A stretch of DNA of 64,000 nt from Lucinisca nassula (GCA_963580285.1 OY757016.1:45213124-45277123); one strand, 5' to 3'. Positions 46,538 to 58,155 are shown, counted from the first letter of the stretch. Program-made: numbers and translations. The notes: generated by a model from the letters alone, not told the origin.

Positions 46538-46897
46538 TCAGTTGGGAAATTTATATAATCTTTCACTTTCATGGCTGTAGCTCATGAAACACTTGAAATA
46601 CAGAGGACATTGAAATACCATGCAAATCTGTAACTTCTTGTTGGAAGCAGCCAGTATTAGAGAAGCACAGAGCAGTTGTTGGTTGTATAACTGGTGAAAC
46701 TGCATGTCCTCTGCTGGCGGGGTGTTTTGTAGCCCATCTGTTATTATCTCTATCAGATCTGAAATACACTCTCTGCTTAATATGTATCTCAAGATCAATT
46801 CCTCGGCACTTAAACGATAGATTGGGTTGAGTGTATCCTTATAGACTCTTTCTCGAGCATGATAATTCCTTCGCCTTACAACAAGAACAGCGGCCAT
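46538..46897 (-). pseudogene. Harbinger (HARBI1-like) transposase N-terminal region, frameshifted
   Basis: Starting at 46897, about 60 residues run 'MAAVLVVRRRNYHARERVYK...' with 'LSAEELILRYILSRECI', typical of the N-terminal part of HARBI1-like transposases. Near 46,712 the similarity moves to another frame, which reads 'GHAVSPVIQ', 'TGCFQQEVTDLHGIS' and 'SSV'. The family pattern there is GHAxxPxxQ...ALRFxATGxFQ...HGxSxSSV, which includes the DNA-binding helix-turn-helix. The DDE catalytic domain is not visible, so the protein cannot be functional. It lies inside an element with matching TIRs and TSD. Confidence 0.78.
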
Positions 46898-48404
46898 GAT
46901 TTCAGAATGTTAGGAACACACAATGCCTTTGTGTTAAGAGGAAAAAACAATTGATTCCCTCTTGTACGATAAATGTTTCCACTCTACAGAAATTGTATGA
47001 TTCTCGTTGAGCAGATACATACTTGAAAATGATGGTAGGTCTAATGTTTTTAATATATCTAGAGTAAAACTTAATATTTTACTAAGAAAATCGGTAGGAA
47101 TATTGTTGAATAAATGTTTATAATTGCGAGAACAATGAAAACTAAATTTGTGAATATTTGGACTATACAGCGACAAAATCGTAAGTTCTATGAGTGGTCT
47201 AAAGTGATAGTGGATTTCATCGTAAATGGCACGATACGATACGTTTTTTTATACATTTTTGGTCGTACTTTTCTCGTACGACCACGATTCGATGAAAATC
47301 AGTCGTACGACCTTTTTTGAAAGAGGCCCCAGGTCACATGGAACATATATTCCAGATATTACATTTCAGAATCAAATTGTGTCTGAATTATAAAGCAAAA
47401 TCATTGAACCATGAAAGAAGGTCACAATGACCTAGATATATTTCTATGTCAATCATCGGGTCACATGGCACTAATAATCCAGTGAGACATTTCTCCATCA
47501 AATAGTATTCAAGATAAAAGGCAAAATCACTGAACCATGAAATATAGGTCACACTGACCTAGATATAATTCGAACTCAACCATGGGGTCAAATGGAATAA
47601 ATAATCAAGGTATGACATTTCTCCATCAAATAGTATTTAAGAAAATAGGCAAAATCACTGAACCATGAAATATAGGTCACACTGACCTGGCTATTTTTTG
47701 CGGTCAATTATCGGGTCACATGGAATTAATAATCCAGGTGTGACATTTCTCCATCGAATAGTATTCAAGATAACAGACAAAATCACTGAACCATGAAATA
47801 TAGGTCACACTGACCTAGATATTTTGAGGTCAAAAATGGGGTCACATGGAACTAATAACCTAGGTATGACATTTCTCCATCAAATAGTATTCAAGATAAT
47901 AGGCAAAATCACTGAACCATGAAATATAGGTCACACTGACCTAGATATTTTGAGGTCAATAATGGGGTCACATGGAACTAATAACCTAGGTATGACATTT
48001 CTCCATCAAATAGTATTCAAGATAATAGGCAAAATCACTGGACCGTGAAATGTAGCCCAGGGCATGAACCCAGGGGTCTGTTCTCTGTGAACATCAGAAG
48101 ACCCTCCCAGGTACTGAAGTTCCAAATATGAGTGGTCTGTGATGAGTGACTATTGAGATATAAGCATTTGAAAAATTTAACGCAGTGTGACGGGAACACA
48201 AACGCGCATACAGATGACCGAGAGGACAACCTGCACTGACCTTTCTATAGTCCTACAAAGTAGCATTAAAATATTTCAAACAGTTGTGGAGTTATACTCC
48301 GGAATGTTAACGCCTGCCCCGCCACCCGCCCGCCGACGTACATCATTTCCAAAACCAAAGTTTTCCATTGGAAAACCTGGTTAAAAACTGAGGATTACAG
48401 CTGG

Positions 48405-48600
48405 GGTACACATTATTTTTTTATTTCTGCTCCCATTCACAGCTTCTGGGTATGCATTAGAACTGCCTCAATGAGGTTGTTCCTTAATCTATTTTTCATT
48501 TTTTCTTTCTTTCTACCTTTTTGCCTTAACCCTAGGAGGGGACACAGATGGTGTATATTTTAATTTTATACACTTCAGATTTTGCAGGATGAAAGCCTAC
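48405..48600. other. Half of a MITE-D-like element
   Basis: 'gctggggtacacattatttt' and one arm 'attagaactgcctcaatgag' resemble MITE-D2 at 63,380. The second arm is lost. Confidence 0.45.
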
Positions 48601-48609
48601 ACAGTAATC

Positions 48610-49022
48610 ATGTAATTAGAGTAGAGGTGAGGATGATTCTCCCTCCACAGGGGGGGCTCCAGTTAACGTCCCGATCTGAAGAACGGTGCACTTTATGACA
48701 TTCATCCCTGCAACTGACATATCTGTGATAATTTTTTGAACTGTAAGAGGGAGATTTGCCATCGTGATGAGGGAGATGTAAAGAATATATAGGGAAATTC
48801 TCAGTTCAAATGAGGGAGACTCCAAAATTTTACTAAAATTTAGCATAAATTAGGCAAAAATTAGCATCAAATTGAGGGAGTCTCCCTCCTGATGAGGGAG
48901 GTATCACAGGTATGAACTGATGCCAGTAGAATGTGTTTGGACAGAAAAATTTTATCACCGCTGATGGGGATGAACCAGGGCCCTCCAGCATCAGAGGCAA
49001 GTGCACTAACCACTGAGCTATA
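48610..49022 (-). mobile_element. SINE-6 split by a MITE
   Basis: Minus strand: head 'tatagctcagtggttagtgc', box B-like 'ccctggttcatcccc', 'ctgtccaaacacattctact', then, after the insertion, 'cgttcttcagatcgggacgt'. Compare 37,363-37,590, which lacks the insertion. 49,023-49,278 beyond it holds nothing recognised. Confidence 0.72.
48723..48910. mobile_element. TA-flanked MITE in SINE-6
   Basis: TCTGTGATA and TATCACAGG form short inverted ends with TA on both sides (48720-48721, 48911-48912). The interior is rich in GAGGGAG/CTCCCTC repeats. Its removal restores SINE-6. Confidence 0.7.
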
Positions 49023-49282
49023 AACAAGAGTATAAACAAGAACTCATCAGAAAGAAATAACCACTTTGGAGAGTAAAAGAGTGCACCAAATCAGCTGGAT
49101 GTGTTAAAGTATTGGGAGCTAAGAAACAAGATGAGCATAGCTCTCCAACATTGTTGGTGACTGGCATGGCTTAGTTTTGCTTGATCTCTAATGACTTTTC
49201 TGAACTGTTGTTATGCCCCATTGCAACTTTCCAGTCAATCAGATCCCAGTGCACAGTGAAGAAATGTTGGCCATTAAATTAA

Positions 49283-49508
49283 CCAATTCAGTACCAGAAA
49301 TCCAAAAATGGGTAATTGGCAAACAGTGTAGGCCCCAGATCAGACACCGCAGTATCCGGTGCCTGATCAGAGCCTACACAGTGTCTGCAAAAAGTTCAGC
49401 CATTTCCAAATAAATTTTGAAGAAAACACAACCTGACACCCCTAAATTTTGAAATGGACGTCTACTATATCTAAAGACCATGGAAGATTCCATTTGGCAC
49501 AAAAAGGG
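49283..49508 (-). mobile_element. MITE-B copy 5, sharing a TTAA with MITE-C
   Basis: TTAA is at 49279-49282 and 49509-49512. Core hairpin 49,318-49,390. The right TTAA is also the left TTAA of the next element. Confidence 0.8.
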
Positions 49509-49512
49509 TTAA

Positions 49513-49843
49513 CCCTTATCATGTGAAACCTTCAAAAATAAAGCAGATCCAGATCAGATATCATGCAGTTTGTGAATTAAACCAATACATTTAATACAGT
49601 CAAACCTGTCATAGTGGCCACCTCTATTAAGCAAGCAACCTGTCTTAAGCAAGCAGGCATTCAATTCCTAATAAAGGCAAATGTGTTAAATTTCACCTGT
49701 TTTAAGCAAGCACCTGTCTTAAGCAAGCACATTTTGATAATCCCTTAGGTGCTTGCTTACCACAGGTTGGACTGTATATCAATCTGATTGGTGGACAGAC
49801 AGGAAAGGGTGTGGCTAAATTAACTTATTCAGTAGGATAAGGA
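49513..49843 (+). mobile_element. MITE-C copy 7, split by a TA MITE
   Basis: 'cccttatcatgtgaaacc' to 'ttattcagtaggataagga', TTAA at 49844-49847. The core hairpin is mostly lost ('agcagatccagatcagat'). Confidence 0.72.
49597..49774. mobile_element. TA-flanked MITE inside MITE-C
   Basis: CAGTCAAACCTGT and (inverse) CAGTCCAACCTGT ends, with TA at 49595-49596 and 49775-49776. The interior repeats 'cttaagcaagca'. Tc1/mariner-type by target. Confidence 0.82.
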
Positions 49844-50039
49844 TTAAATAACCCATGAAAGTCTGCTCTGACTCACATAACGAAAAACGGGGAATGGATA
49901 CATCTTGCTTATTTTCTGCCAGGTTTGACTGTGGGTCAACATTTTTTCAAGGTGACGAAATCCTTTCTACCACTGAAAAAATGTTCAAGTGAGTGCTTAA
50001 TTATGTATAAAGTTCAGTAAAAAGGTAATCCCCGGGAAG

Positions 50040-50165
50040 CAAGGATAACATTATACAAAACTGGAAACCACAGAAAGTTCAAGTTTTTTTCTGGGCCAGG
50101 CTGCTAGTTTCAGCCAATTAGGCCTCATCAGTGACCCTCAAATATTTTCAAACTTTTGCAGTGGA
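50040..50165 (-). repeat. Second copy of the hammerhead-bearing repeat
   Basis: The minus strand matches 1,320-1,450, including 'gaaaatatttgagggtca' before and 'ttttccagtt', 'ccttgcttcc' after the core. 49,850-50,039 holds nothing else recognised. Confidence 0.6.
50090..50140 (-). ncRNA. Hammerhead ribozyme copy, cleavage triplet altered
   Basis: Minus strand: CUGAUGA (50131-50125), stem II GGCC-UAAUU-GGCU with one G.U pair, and GAAA (50111-50108). The next bases are CUAGCAGCC where the copy at 1,345 has CUAGCUAGUC. The U of the required UH cleavage site is thus missing, so this copy is predicted inactive. Confidence 0.62.
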
Positions 50166-50330
50166 AGCAGTGATCACAAAGGACTAGAAAATATAGCCCA
50201 CAGTTTGATAAAGGACAAACGTCAACACCAGCTGTGCTGAAGTTAAATGTTCTGTAAAATTTTTGGTAATCCCAAGAAGCCCCAAGAGGTCTCCTTTAGC
50301 CTTTAGCAGGGTAAATTGTTTCCTATGAGA

Positions 50331-50562
50331 TTTTTTTTTATTTCATTTTGGTTTTTACTGCCCTTTCAAGATTATTCCAAATATCAAGCTGATCTTTAAT
50401 CAGAAGTGGGCAAAAACCAGATTAGCCATAAAAAAACAAACACCTGACCACCCATTGCAGAATTTGGTGTCTCCGATATGACCCGATCCAGGCTCGAACC
50501 CACAGCAGAGAGAGACCTAATGATTAAGAGTCAGTGCTCTTACCCACCAGGCCAAAGAGGCC
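50331..50562 (-). mobile_element. SINE-5, full-length reference copy
   Basis: Minus strand: 'gggcctctttggcctggtgg' head, 'cttaatcattaggtctctct', box B 'gtgggttcgagcctgg', body, 'aatcttgaaagggcagtaaa' and an A-rich tail. Confidence 0.82.
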
Positions 50563-50671
50563 CATTTTTTTTTCTCTGAAAGAATATAACCCTAATTGTT
50601 AAAGGAGACAAGAAAAGTTCTGAAAGAGTAACTTCCCCTGAGCTGTGTCCATTCCCTTCAACCCATTTTGA

Positions 50672-50827
50672 TTGTTTGTATTGTAGTTTAACGGCCCAGT
50701 CAACACTATTTTAGGTCATTTAGAGCTGGTCAGTTTACCTATCCACACTTTTCCTGGACAGGCTTATACATAAGCCATCTAAACCAGTACAGTGAACATT
50801 TTTTCGCCAGAAACTGACAACCGCCCT
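50672..50827 (-). mobile_element. SINE-4 fragment
   Basis: 'gtttgtattgtagtttaacg' to 'gccagaaactgacaaccgcc'. The head is missing and the fragment abuts MITE-B. Confidence 0.65.
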
Positions 50828-51032
50828 TCTTTGTACCAAATGGAATCTTTCACCTTATAAATAGCAGGACTTCATTTCAAAATATAGGGGTGTCAGGTTG
50901 TGTTTTCTTCAAATTCATTTGAAAAGTGGCTGAACTCTTTGCAAACAATGCAGGCCCTGATCAGTCGCCGCATTCTGTGGTGTCTGATCTGGGCCTGCAA
51001 TGTTTGCATATTACCCTTTTCAAAAAGGGTTA
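50828..51032 (+). mobile_element. MITE-B copy 6
   Basis: 'tttgtaccaaatggaatctt' to 'caaaaagggttaa' with a complete core hairpin (50,939-51,007). The left CCC end is lost at the SINE-4 junction. 51,033-51,312 after it is plain. Confidence 0.72.
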
Positions 51033-51314
51033 AAATCTTGTAGCCCCAAGTTTTATCCTAGTATAAGGCCAAATGCTGTGATGAAGCAATTTTATCAAGA
51101 TTTATTGGTAAACGTTTTTTTTCCTCAATAATTGGCAAAGCAATAATAACAACAACCACACACCACTAAACAAAGGCCCATTATGTTTCGGCTATTACCA
51201 TTGATGTAGGCAGGTGTGAAAACAGGTGGCAAGGAATTGCCGCAAATTGCAACAATATTGACTGGAGAAAAACAAAATGCTGGTAGCGGTTTAGAATAAA
51301 GGGAAATCAATTTT

Positions 51315-51612
51315 CGATTTGTTTGAATTGGAGTTTAACACCCCCATCAACACTATTTAGGTAATTTTGGAGACGTTACTTCCAATTTTGTGGGACTTTT
51401 AACCCACAATGAGCTGAAATGACATCTCAAGCCCTGCCGCCCAATAAAACCAGAAGGCTTATATGCACTGGACGATCTAACTCACAACACTTTGCCTGTG
51501 CAGCCTTATATCCTCTAAGCGGTATACCAGTACTCGTGTGTGGTCAGATTCAGCTCAGCCTGGAAGCACCATGCAGCCCAATCTATTTCTCCAAGCCCCG
51601 ATGGGCGGGGGC
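51315..51612 (-). mobile_element. SINE-7 copy
   Basis: 'gtttgaattggagtttaaca' to 'caagccccgatgggcggggg'; near complete. Confidence 0.8.
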
Positions 51613-51734
51613 AATGGTAAATCAATACAGGTGGCAATATCATATTCTCCCTTTTTGAAAGGTATGCAACCTTTCTGACCCACTTTTCTTTCTAATAAAC
51701 TGAGCTAAGCTAGACATATTTTCTGGAACAAAAA

Positions 51735-52360
51735 AAAAAACAGATGTTCCCCCACCACATACACCTTTCAAAACCAAGCTTAATTTAACAACACCTCTGT
51801 GACCTTGAAAATAAGTTCAAGGTCACGAAACACCTAATCAGTTCTTCATTCCGACCAAATGTTATTTCCATGCAAATTTTATTAAAATCCCCCGGTACTG
51901 CACACAATCTAAACTTGGCTTAAATTTCACCTACTTTAGCAAGGAGGTGACCTTGAAAATAAAGTCAATCAATGTCACCAAAACCTAACCAATTCTTCAT
52001 CCTGTCCCAGTGTTATATCCATGTGAGTTTGATTAAAATCCACCCAGTAGTTCATAAGATATCTTGCACACAAGAAAGTGTCACGCCGACTCATTGAGAC
52101 TGTCCCATATGCCAACAAATATGACCTATTTAGCATGGCTGTCACCTTGAAAGTAAGGTGAAGGTCACCCAAACCAAATCAGTTCTTCATCTTGTCCCAA
52201 TGTTATATCCATGCAAATTTGATTAAAATCCCCCCAGCAGTTCATGAGAAGTTGCACACAAGAAAGTGTCATGCCGATGCAAACACATATGCATACGCCA
52301 ATGCCGACGGGATCCACACCAAAAACAATATGTCCCCCTCCCCTTCGGTGGGGGACATAA
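51735..52360 (+). mobile_element. H2: short Helentron-like element
   Basis: 5' ATGTTCCCCC (51744-51753) and a 3' hairpin ATGTCCCCC...GGGGGACAT (52330-52358) followed by AA. About three units of about 165 bp with 'caaggtcac' and 'ttaaaatccccc'. Same layout and terminal sequence as H1. Confidence 0.7.
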
Positions 52361-52432
52361 AAGGGGTCTACTCTTAGTGGAAAGGATTTGCTCCTCTCTG
52401 AGGAGCAAATTCTCTCTTCTTAGAGTAGACCC
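52361..52432. repeat. Near-perfect palindrome, 72 bp
   Basis: GGGTCTACTCTTAG...GATTTGCTCC pairs with GGAGCAAATTC...TTAGAGTAGACCC around a TCTCTGA centre. Related half-sites lie at 4,339, 9,070, 10,246 and 52,480-52,530. Could be a short foldback MITE. Confidence 0.65.
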
Positions 52433-53055
52433 TTACTGATAGGGGTAATAAAAATATTTTTGACACCACTGTCTCCGCTGAAAGTCAGAGGAGCACATTC
52501 TTTCCTTCTGGAGAAGACCCATCCTTTGCGGCCGTTACTTGTTAACCCATAATTCTATATGCCTAGCACCCCAGGCATGTGACAAATGCAAACAGGTACC
52601 ACAGAAGATGGGTGTTTGTTTAATTGTTCGTTTGGAGTTTAATGACCCAGTCAGCACTATTCAGGTCATATCAGAGTGCAAGAAGAGCCTCCATGCTTAG
52701 TAACTTTGAGATGATTGACAAACAATGGACCCAAAACCTTATATAGAATTCATTCAAAAGCTATATGTGCATATCGGTTAATGATGATCAGAATGTAATG
52801 CTAAGAACAGCAAGGCAAATTTATAAAAAAAAAACCTTTACTTATAGAATTTGCAAAAAAAAACTACATGTATATTGCGTGGTTTAATGACATTGGTCAG
52901 TGATAATCATATGGACCATAGCAGAGAAGCTTGATCATTTAGTAACTTTGATTCCATTGAAACACAACTGACCCCAAAACACTTTTGCGACCAGGACACT
53001 TAACTTTTCCAAAAAGCGGACATGAGTTTGACAAAGTGACAGCTGTATGTCCATA
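52433..53055. other. No gene; faint SINE-4 fragment
   Basis: 52,613-52,670 resembles the SINE-4 tail ('ggagtttaatgacccagtca'). The rest is AT-rich and unrecognised. Confidence 0.35.
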
Positions 53056-53060
53056 TTTAA

Positions 53061-53259
53061 CCCTAATTTCCTGCTGAACACAACAACCCCACCTTTTCAA
53101 ATATTGTAGATCCAAATCAGATGGCCTCTGATCAGGATCTACCCTGTTGGTCAAGGAGTTTGTGATTTGAATTAATATATCTACATTATATCAAGTAATT
53201 TGATTTGTCGATAGTCAGAAATGGGTGTGGCTAAATTAATTTATTCAGCAAGATAAGGG
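53061..53259 (-). mobile_element. MITE-C copy 6 with TTAA ends
   Basis: TTAA is at 53057-53060 and 53260-53263. CCCTAATTTCCTGCTG and (inverse) CCCTTATCTTGCTG ends. Core hairpin 53,095-53,150. Confidence 0.8.
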
Positions 53260-53274
53260 TTAAAGGTAATCATG

Positions 53275-53490
53275 TTTTTATTTGTTTGGGATGAGGTTTT
53301 ACATCCCTGTCAACACTAGTTAGGTCATTTTGGAGACCTTGCTTCCAATTTTGTGGAACAAAGTTTACCTGACATTGAGATGAAATGACATCTCTAGCCC
53401 TACTGCCCAGAGAAACCGCTAGGGTTTAAAGGACAATCTGACTAGCACCACTTTTCCTGGGCAAGCTTAAAGACCTAAGCAGTTTATAGC
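53275..53490 (-). mobile_element. SINE-7 copy, truncated
   Basis: 'gggatgaggttttacatccc' to 'aaagacctaagcagttta'. The head side is missing. Confidence 0.72.
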
Positions 53491-54401
53491 AGTCACAGAT
53501 AAGAATGACAGTGTGGGGCAGTTATGGTGTTATCAATATAAGTCAAATTCACCAAGTCCACAAGAAGATTCTTTGCATGCTTTTTTGCAAGTGGGCCAAA
53601 TGGCCATATACACCATAACTGGGTGAATTGATTAGAATATGTGTGGGGTTGCTAAAGATTATCAGCTGACCACATCACAGTCTTTTTTGGGTGGGCCTAT
53701 TAGGCCGGTAAGAATATGGACGAGATTGGAAAATGTCTATACTACAGCATGAAGGTTTGCAAGACGCTTCTCAGCCACACAATCAAGCGTTTGCTTCAGG
53801 TGGATCAATAGATTGGTTCCCTCGTCGTTATCTCCGCTAGATGGCTACTTCTTCTTTGGTAGACTGCTATATCATTAGTAGGGACCAGCTGCGTAAATGT
53901 GTTAATAAATAAAACGGGTTTCCCATTGAACTGTAAATAACCCATTAATGCCAAGCGCTTCACTGTCAGTCGGCAGAATTGTCGTCTGCTCGCTGCATGT
54001 ATTTTGACAAAAGCAGCAAAACCCCTGACCAGACTGTGCATATGCGCAGGCTGAATTTGTCTCTACTTTTCTGATTTCTGTCTATACTTTTCGCAAAATT
54101 AGTTCAATATTTCTTTGTGCCTTTAATGGAACGCTAGGCAGATGGGGGCAGTCATTTCCAAAAATGTTTTGGGGTTAATAACCTGAAAATATTAGTTCAG
54201 TGCATACGTTGAATTTATCCATGGGGCTTTTCAAAAATGAAAGGTTTCGCCAGGGTGAATGCAACTTCTTTACTACTGCTATAGCACTGAGTAGATCGGT
54301 ATGTATTTGTTAAAACTGCCTCGTTGAGGCGATTCTAACGAGTATCCATATTATCTAAATCTATGTTTGGTCTGAAAAGAAGGAATATTTTAGCAACAAT
54401 A
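53491..54401. other. No gene recognised
   Basis: Contains one diverged MITE-D palindrome (54,310-54,345, 'aaaactgcctcgttgaggcg'). No other signal. Confidence 0.4.
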
Positions 54402-54415
54402 TTTTATGGCCCTGA

Positions 54416-54652
54416 TTGATTGATTGAATGATTGATTGATTTTAAGTTTAGCGTTCCCGTCAACACTATAAAGGTCATTTTGGAGACGTTGCTTCCAATT
54501 TGCGGGACTTTTACCTTCATCTCAATCCCTGCCGTCCAATGAAACCAATAGAGTTTATTAGCATGGATGGGCCGACTCGCACCGCTTTGCCTGGGCAGGC
54601 TTAGATTCTCTAAGCTGTTTACCAGTACTCGTGTGCGGGTCGGTTTCAACTC
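54416..54652 (-). mobile_element. SINE-7 with perfect 14-bp TSD
   Basis: TTTTATGGCCCTGA is at 54402-54415 and 54653-54666. (GATT)n tail; 5'-truncated at 'cggtttcaactc'. Clear target-primed insertion. Confidence 0.9.
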
Positions 54653-54842
54653 TTTTATGGCCCTGAAAAATCACATTACTTTGCAAGACTTTCTAACGTA
54701 AGAACACACAGAGAAACTAATAAGGACTGAACTAACCGCTTTTATATAGCTAGGTACATTTCCATGTACAGTTATGTCTACATAATTGTTTAAGCTGTAT
54801 TGGGTTGATTTGCAGAATTGTTTGCGTAACAGTAACAGCTTA

Positions 54843-55164
54843 CCGTATTTGCCCTAATTACCGCACCGTGCGCTTAGTTTTTTCAAAATCGTGTCCAAAA
54901 ATCACAGTGAAAAGTCTACCTAATTAGCGCACACTTGATGCGAAAACAATAGCTTCCGAGATGATGCATACTGATATTTAATGGGAGGAAAAGGATACTA
55001 AAGCATTGCCTTCACTGTTGAAGAAATAACGGTTAGTTTTTATAGAATTACTGTGAGAGTTTCCATGGGGAGATTACCGTAAAGTGTGCGCTTATGCATT
55101 TCCTTTTCAAAATAGCTTTGGTGTGGGCTTATAGGAGCATGTGCGGTTATTAGGGCGAATACGG
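54843..55164. mobile_element. TA-flanked MITE with about 24-bp terminal repeats
   Basis: CCGTATTTGCCCTAATTACC and (inverse) CCGTATTCGCCCTAATAACC ends, TA at 54841-54842 and 55165-55166. 'gtgcgctta' recurs inside at both ends. Relics at 1,868 and 41,829. No ORF. Confidence 0.85.
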
Positions 55165-55169
55165 TAGTT

Positions 55170-55400
55170 GGGGAAATATTAAGTCAAAGCACTGTGAGTA
55201 CCGGTGGGTCGATCGTCTCTGAGTGTAGGTTGGGAAAATATATCCTGAACTGAGAATTGATCTGTTCGTTGAACCATTAAATTCCAGTATTTTACGCAAG
55301 CAGAGTAGGAGAAGACACCGCATTATGTGGCGTCTGATCAGGTATGCACTATTTACCAAAGCCCCCCTGCACGAGCACAGCCCAGAATTTACTTTTTACA
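55170..55400. mobile_element. MITE-L copy 4
   Basis: 'agtcaaagcactgtgagtac', 'gagtgtaggttggg', 'aaattccagtatttt' and core hairpin (55,300-55,355). 55,401-55,817 after it has only one D-type arm (55,700-55,735). Confidence 0.62.
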
Positions 55401-55817
55401 TTGCACCTCTTAGGTGCTATAAACAACCAGTCCCTCGATTTTGTTAATTGTCAGCAACAATAAACAGCAGGCGTGAAGTTTCTGTATTAGAGAATGCCTC
55501 GTACATGAGCCCAGTCCAGATTTTCTTTGTGTCGATTGATAAGTCAATACCCCGTACATGAGTCCTGTCTAGATTTTACGTTTTACACAGCCCTCTGATG
55601 GCACAGGGAGAAGACTAAATACTGCTGCCTGGGTTTTGTTCATAGCCAGCAATAGTCACGCGGACAAAAACAACCAACAGAAACACAGTGACTGCATTAT
55701 AACGTAGATTGTGGGTACTCGTTAAATCGCTTCATTATAAGAAAAGTAGTCAGTGAAAAAAAATAAAATAAATGATGTTCTTGGTGTTGTACTGGAAGCA
55801 TTTTTTTTCCTTCAAGA

Positions 55818-56132
55818 CATTACGCAAACACGCCTACACAAATACATTGCCACTTTTATTGCCGAAAAAATGAAGACTTTAAGATGAAAAATTGTGATAT
55901 TTTTCTTATTTTTGCTCAAAATATAGTTTGTGGGCACTCGTTAGAACCGCCTCAAATATAGATTGTGGGCACTCGTCAAAACCGCCTCATCGAGGCGTTT
56001 CTTACAGGTACCCACAATCTATATTTTAGAGCAGAAATAAGAAAAATAAGGTATACCCCCTGAAACCCCAGTTTTACTATATAAAAGTGGGGTTCAAGGG
56101 GGTTAAAATAATATAGGCGTGTTTTCGTGATG
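55818..56132. mobile_element. MITE-D copy with duplicated first arm
   Basis: Ends CATTACGCAAACACGCC and (inverse) CATCACGAAAACACGCC. In the centre 'attgtgggcactcgt..aaccgcctca' is present twice before the single second arm. Confidence 0.76.
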
Positions 56133-58155
56133 TTTTTTCAAATTATTAACGTCTCATTTGTTAATGTGTTTATTCGCCTTCTGTATACACATATATCCAA
56201 TCATCTCAACAGATTTATAATATTTCATTGATAACCCTGGTGAAAATGACAATGGAATTTCACTGAGATTTTAGCGTTATTTCATGGAAATAACTGTGGA
56301 ATTTCAGTGAAAGAATCGGGCAAAATAACACTGAAATAACACTGAGATTTTCAGTGAAATTTCACTGTTATTTCAGTCAATTAACACTGAAATCTCAGTG
56401 AAAGAATCAGGCAAAATATTACCAAATTTCAGCAAAATCTCATAGAAATTTCAGTGAAAATTTGTTAGTATTTCAATAAAATAATACTGATTTTCAGTGA
56501 AGTTTCACTGTTATTTCAGTCAAATAACACTGAAATCTCAGTGAAAGAATCGGGCAAAATATTACCGAATTTCAGTAAAATCTCATGGAAATTTCAGTGA
56601 AAATTTGTTAGTATTTCAATAAAATATTACTGATTTTCGGTGAAATTTCACTGTTATTTCAGTCAAATAACACTGAAATCTCAGTGAAAGAATCGGGCAA
56701 AATATTACCAAATTTCAGTGAAAATTTGTTAGTATTTCAATAAAATAATGCAGAGATCTCATTGAAAGAAATGGGCAAAATACCTCTAAATTTTGTTGAA
56801 ATCTCAGAGAAATTTTCCTGAAAGTGTGTTAGTATTTCACAGAAATTTTAATGAAATTTTAGGAAATATTCAATAGCATTTCACAGATATATCAATGAGA
56901 TTTCAAAATTGTTTCCCCTTTGATGGTACTTGATTTATGTTTTGATATACATAGATTTATTTACTATTAGTTCGCATGAGAAATATATATATAATGAACA
57001 ACTTCATTCATCCCCCAAATACTTTTTTCTCTAAATGGTTACATAATGATATCAATTACAACAGCCAAGAGTCTCTGTTTACATGCCACACTGTACCCCA
57101 CCCATTTCAAATGACCATATTAATTTTCGGACAAGAAGAAAAAAAAAGTAATTTATTAAAAATAATTATGTCTGATTTATCTTTTTTCTGTCAAACTTGT
57201 GTTTTCTAAGGTCTTTCAGCATGTTTGTTAATCTAACACAGACATTGAATGACCAGAAACTTTTGACCTTCAAAATCCGCATGCTGACCTGCTAACCTGT
57301 GTCTGCCATCATTTCTGCCCAATTCAAACAGCACCTTTTCAAACTGTGTCCTGAAGTGTACTTACTATATCAGCTAATGTTCTGTGATGTTTGTCATCCT
57401 GATATTACCGGACAATTAGTTTTCTGGCACTGCTTTGAAAATCCCTCCAATACTAAGGCAGCCATGTTTTTCCCATCATTCAATTGAAATGATGTCATCA
57501 TCAATGACGTCATCACCAAAATTTCAGTGAAATTTCAGTGAAATTTGGTGAGATTTCATTTTAATTTTAAAACTCATAATTTTCAGTGTCACTTATTATC
57601 AAAACAACATTGTATGTTAAACATAAAGTTATTGTTGTTGTATAAATCCTCGTAGGAAAGAAAGGGGCTGATTAACTTGCCTGTTATAATTGGGTTGGCA
57701 TCAAATTTTGATTGTGGCACTTCCTGAACTATTCATTCTTATACTTTGTCACAGAATGAAATTACTTTCTAGTTGAAAAGACATTCTATGAAAACTAGAT
57801 TTCACTCAAGAAACAACAAATTACATGCAAAGACTGAAATTTTCTAAAACTGTACTAAAATTTAAATGAAATACTAAATTTGATTAAAATCCTTGAAATT
57901 TTACTGATGCTAGAAAATTGTTGAAATTTCACTGAAATTTCATTTAAATTTTTCTGAATTTCCATTGAAATTGAATTCTATTGAAAGGCGTTCTTTCAGA
58001 GTACAGGAAATTTACATTGGTTTCTGCCCTCGCTTGGAATTTGATGATATTATGCATAATAATTGCCTTGAATTATGTATGATGCATTCACTTTTAAATG
58101 CAATTCCTTTGTAAATTTATCACAATTTTAGGAAGTCACTACCAAAACAGAGGGT

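Larger units (their letters stand above)
45216..47329 (-). mobile_element. PIF/Harbinger element, degenerate
   Basis: The termini GGGCCTCTTTCAAA are perfect 14-bp inverted repeats. The TSD CAG is at 45213-45215 and 47330-47332. The empty site 'aataatcaggtcacatgg' is preserved in F1 near 11,217-11,236. The minus strand encodes transposase relics. Subterminal regions at both ends are rich in 'cgtacga'. A 3-bp TSD with a HARBI1-like protein places it in PIF/Harbinger. Confidence 0.88.
45081..48240 (+). mobile_element. F5: Helentron-like element split by Harbinger
   Basis: Starts AACAAGAGCTGTCACATC, like F1, and carries the same array of about 127 bp, one unit before and six or more after the insertion at 45216-47329. 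It ends in 'aacgcagtgtgacgggaac' text shared with F1, but without the terminal hairpin, so the 3' end is lost. Confidence 0.72.
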
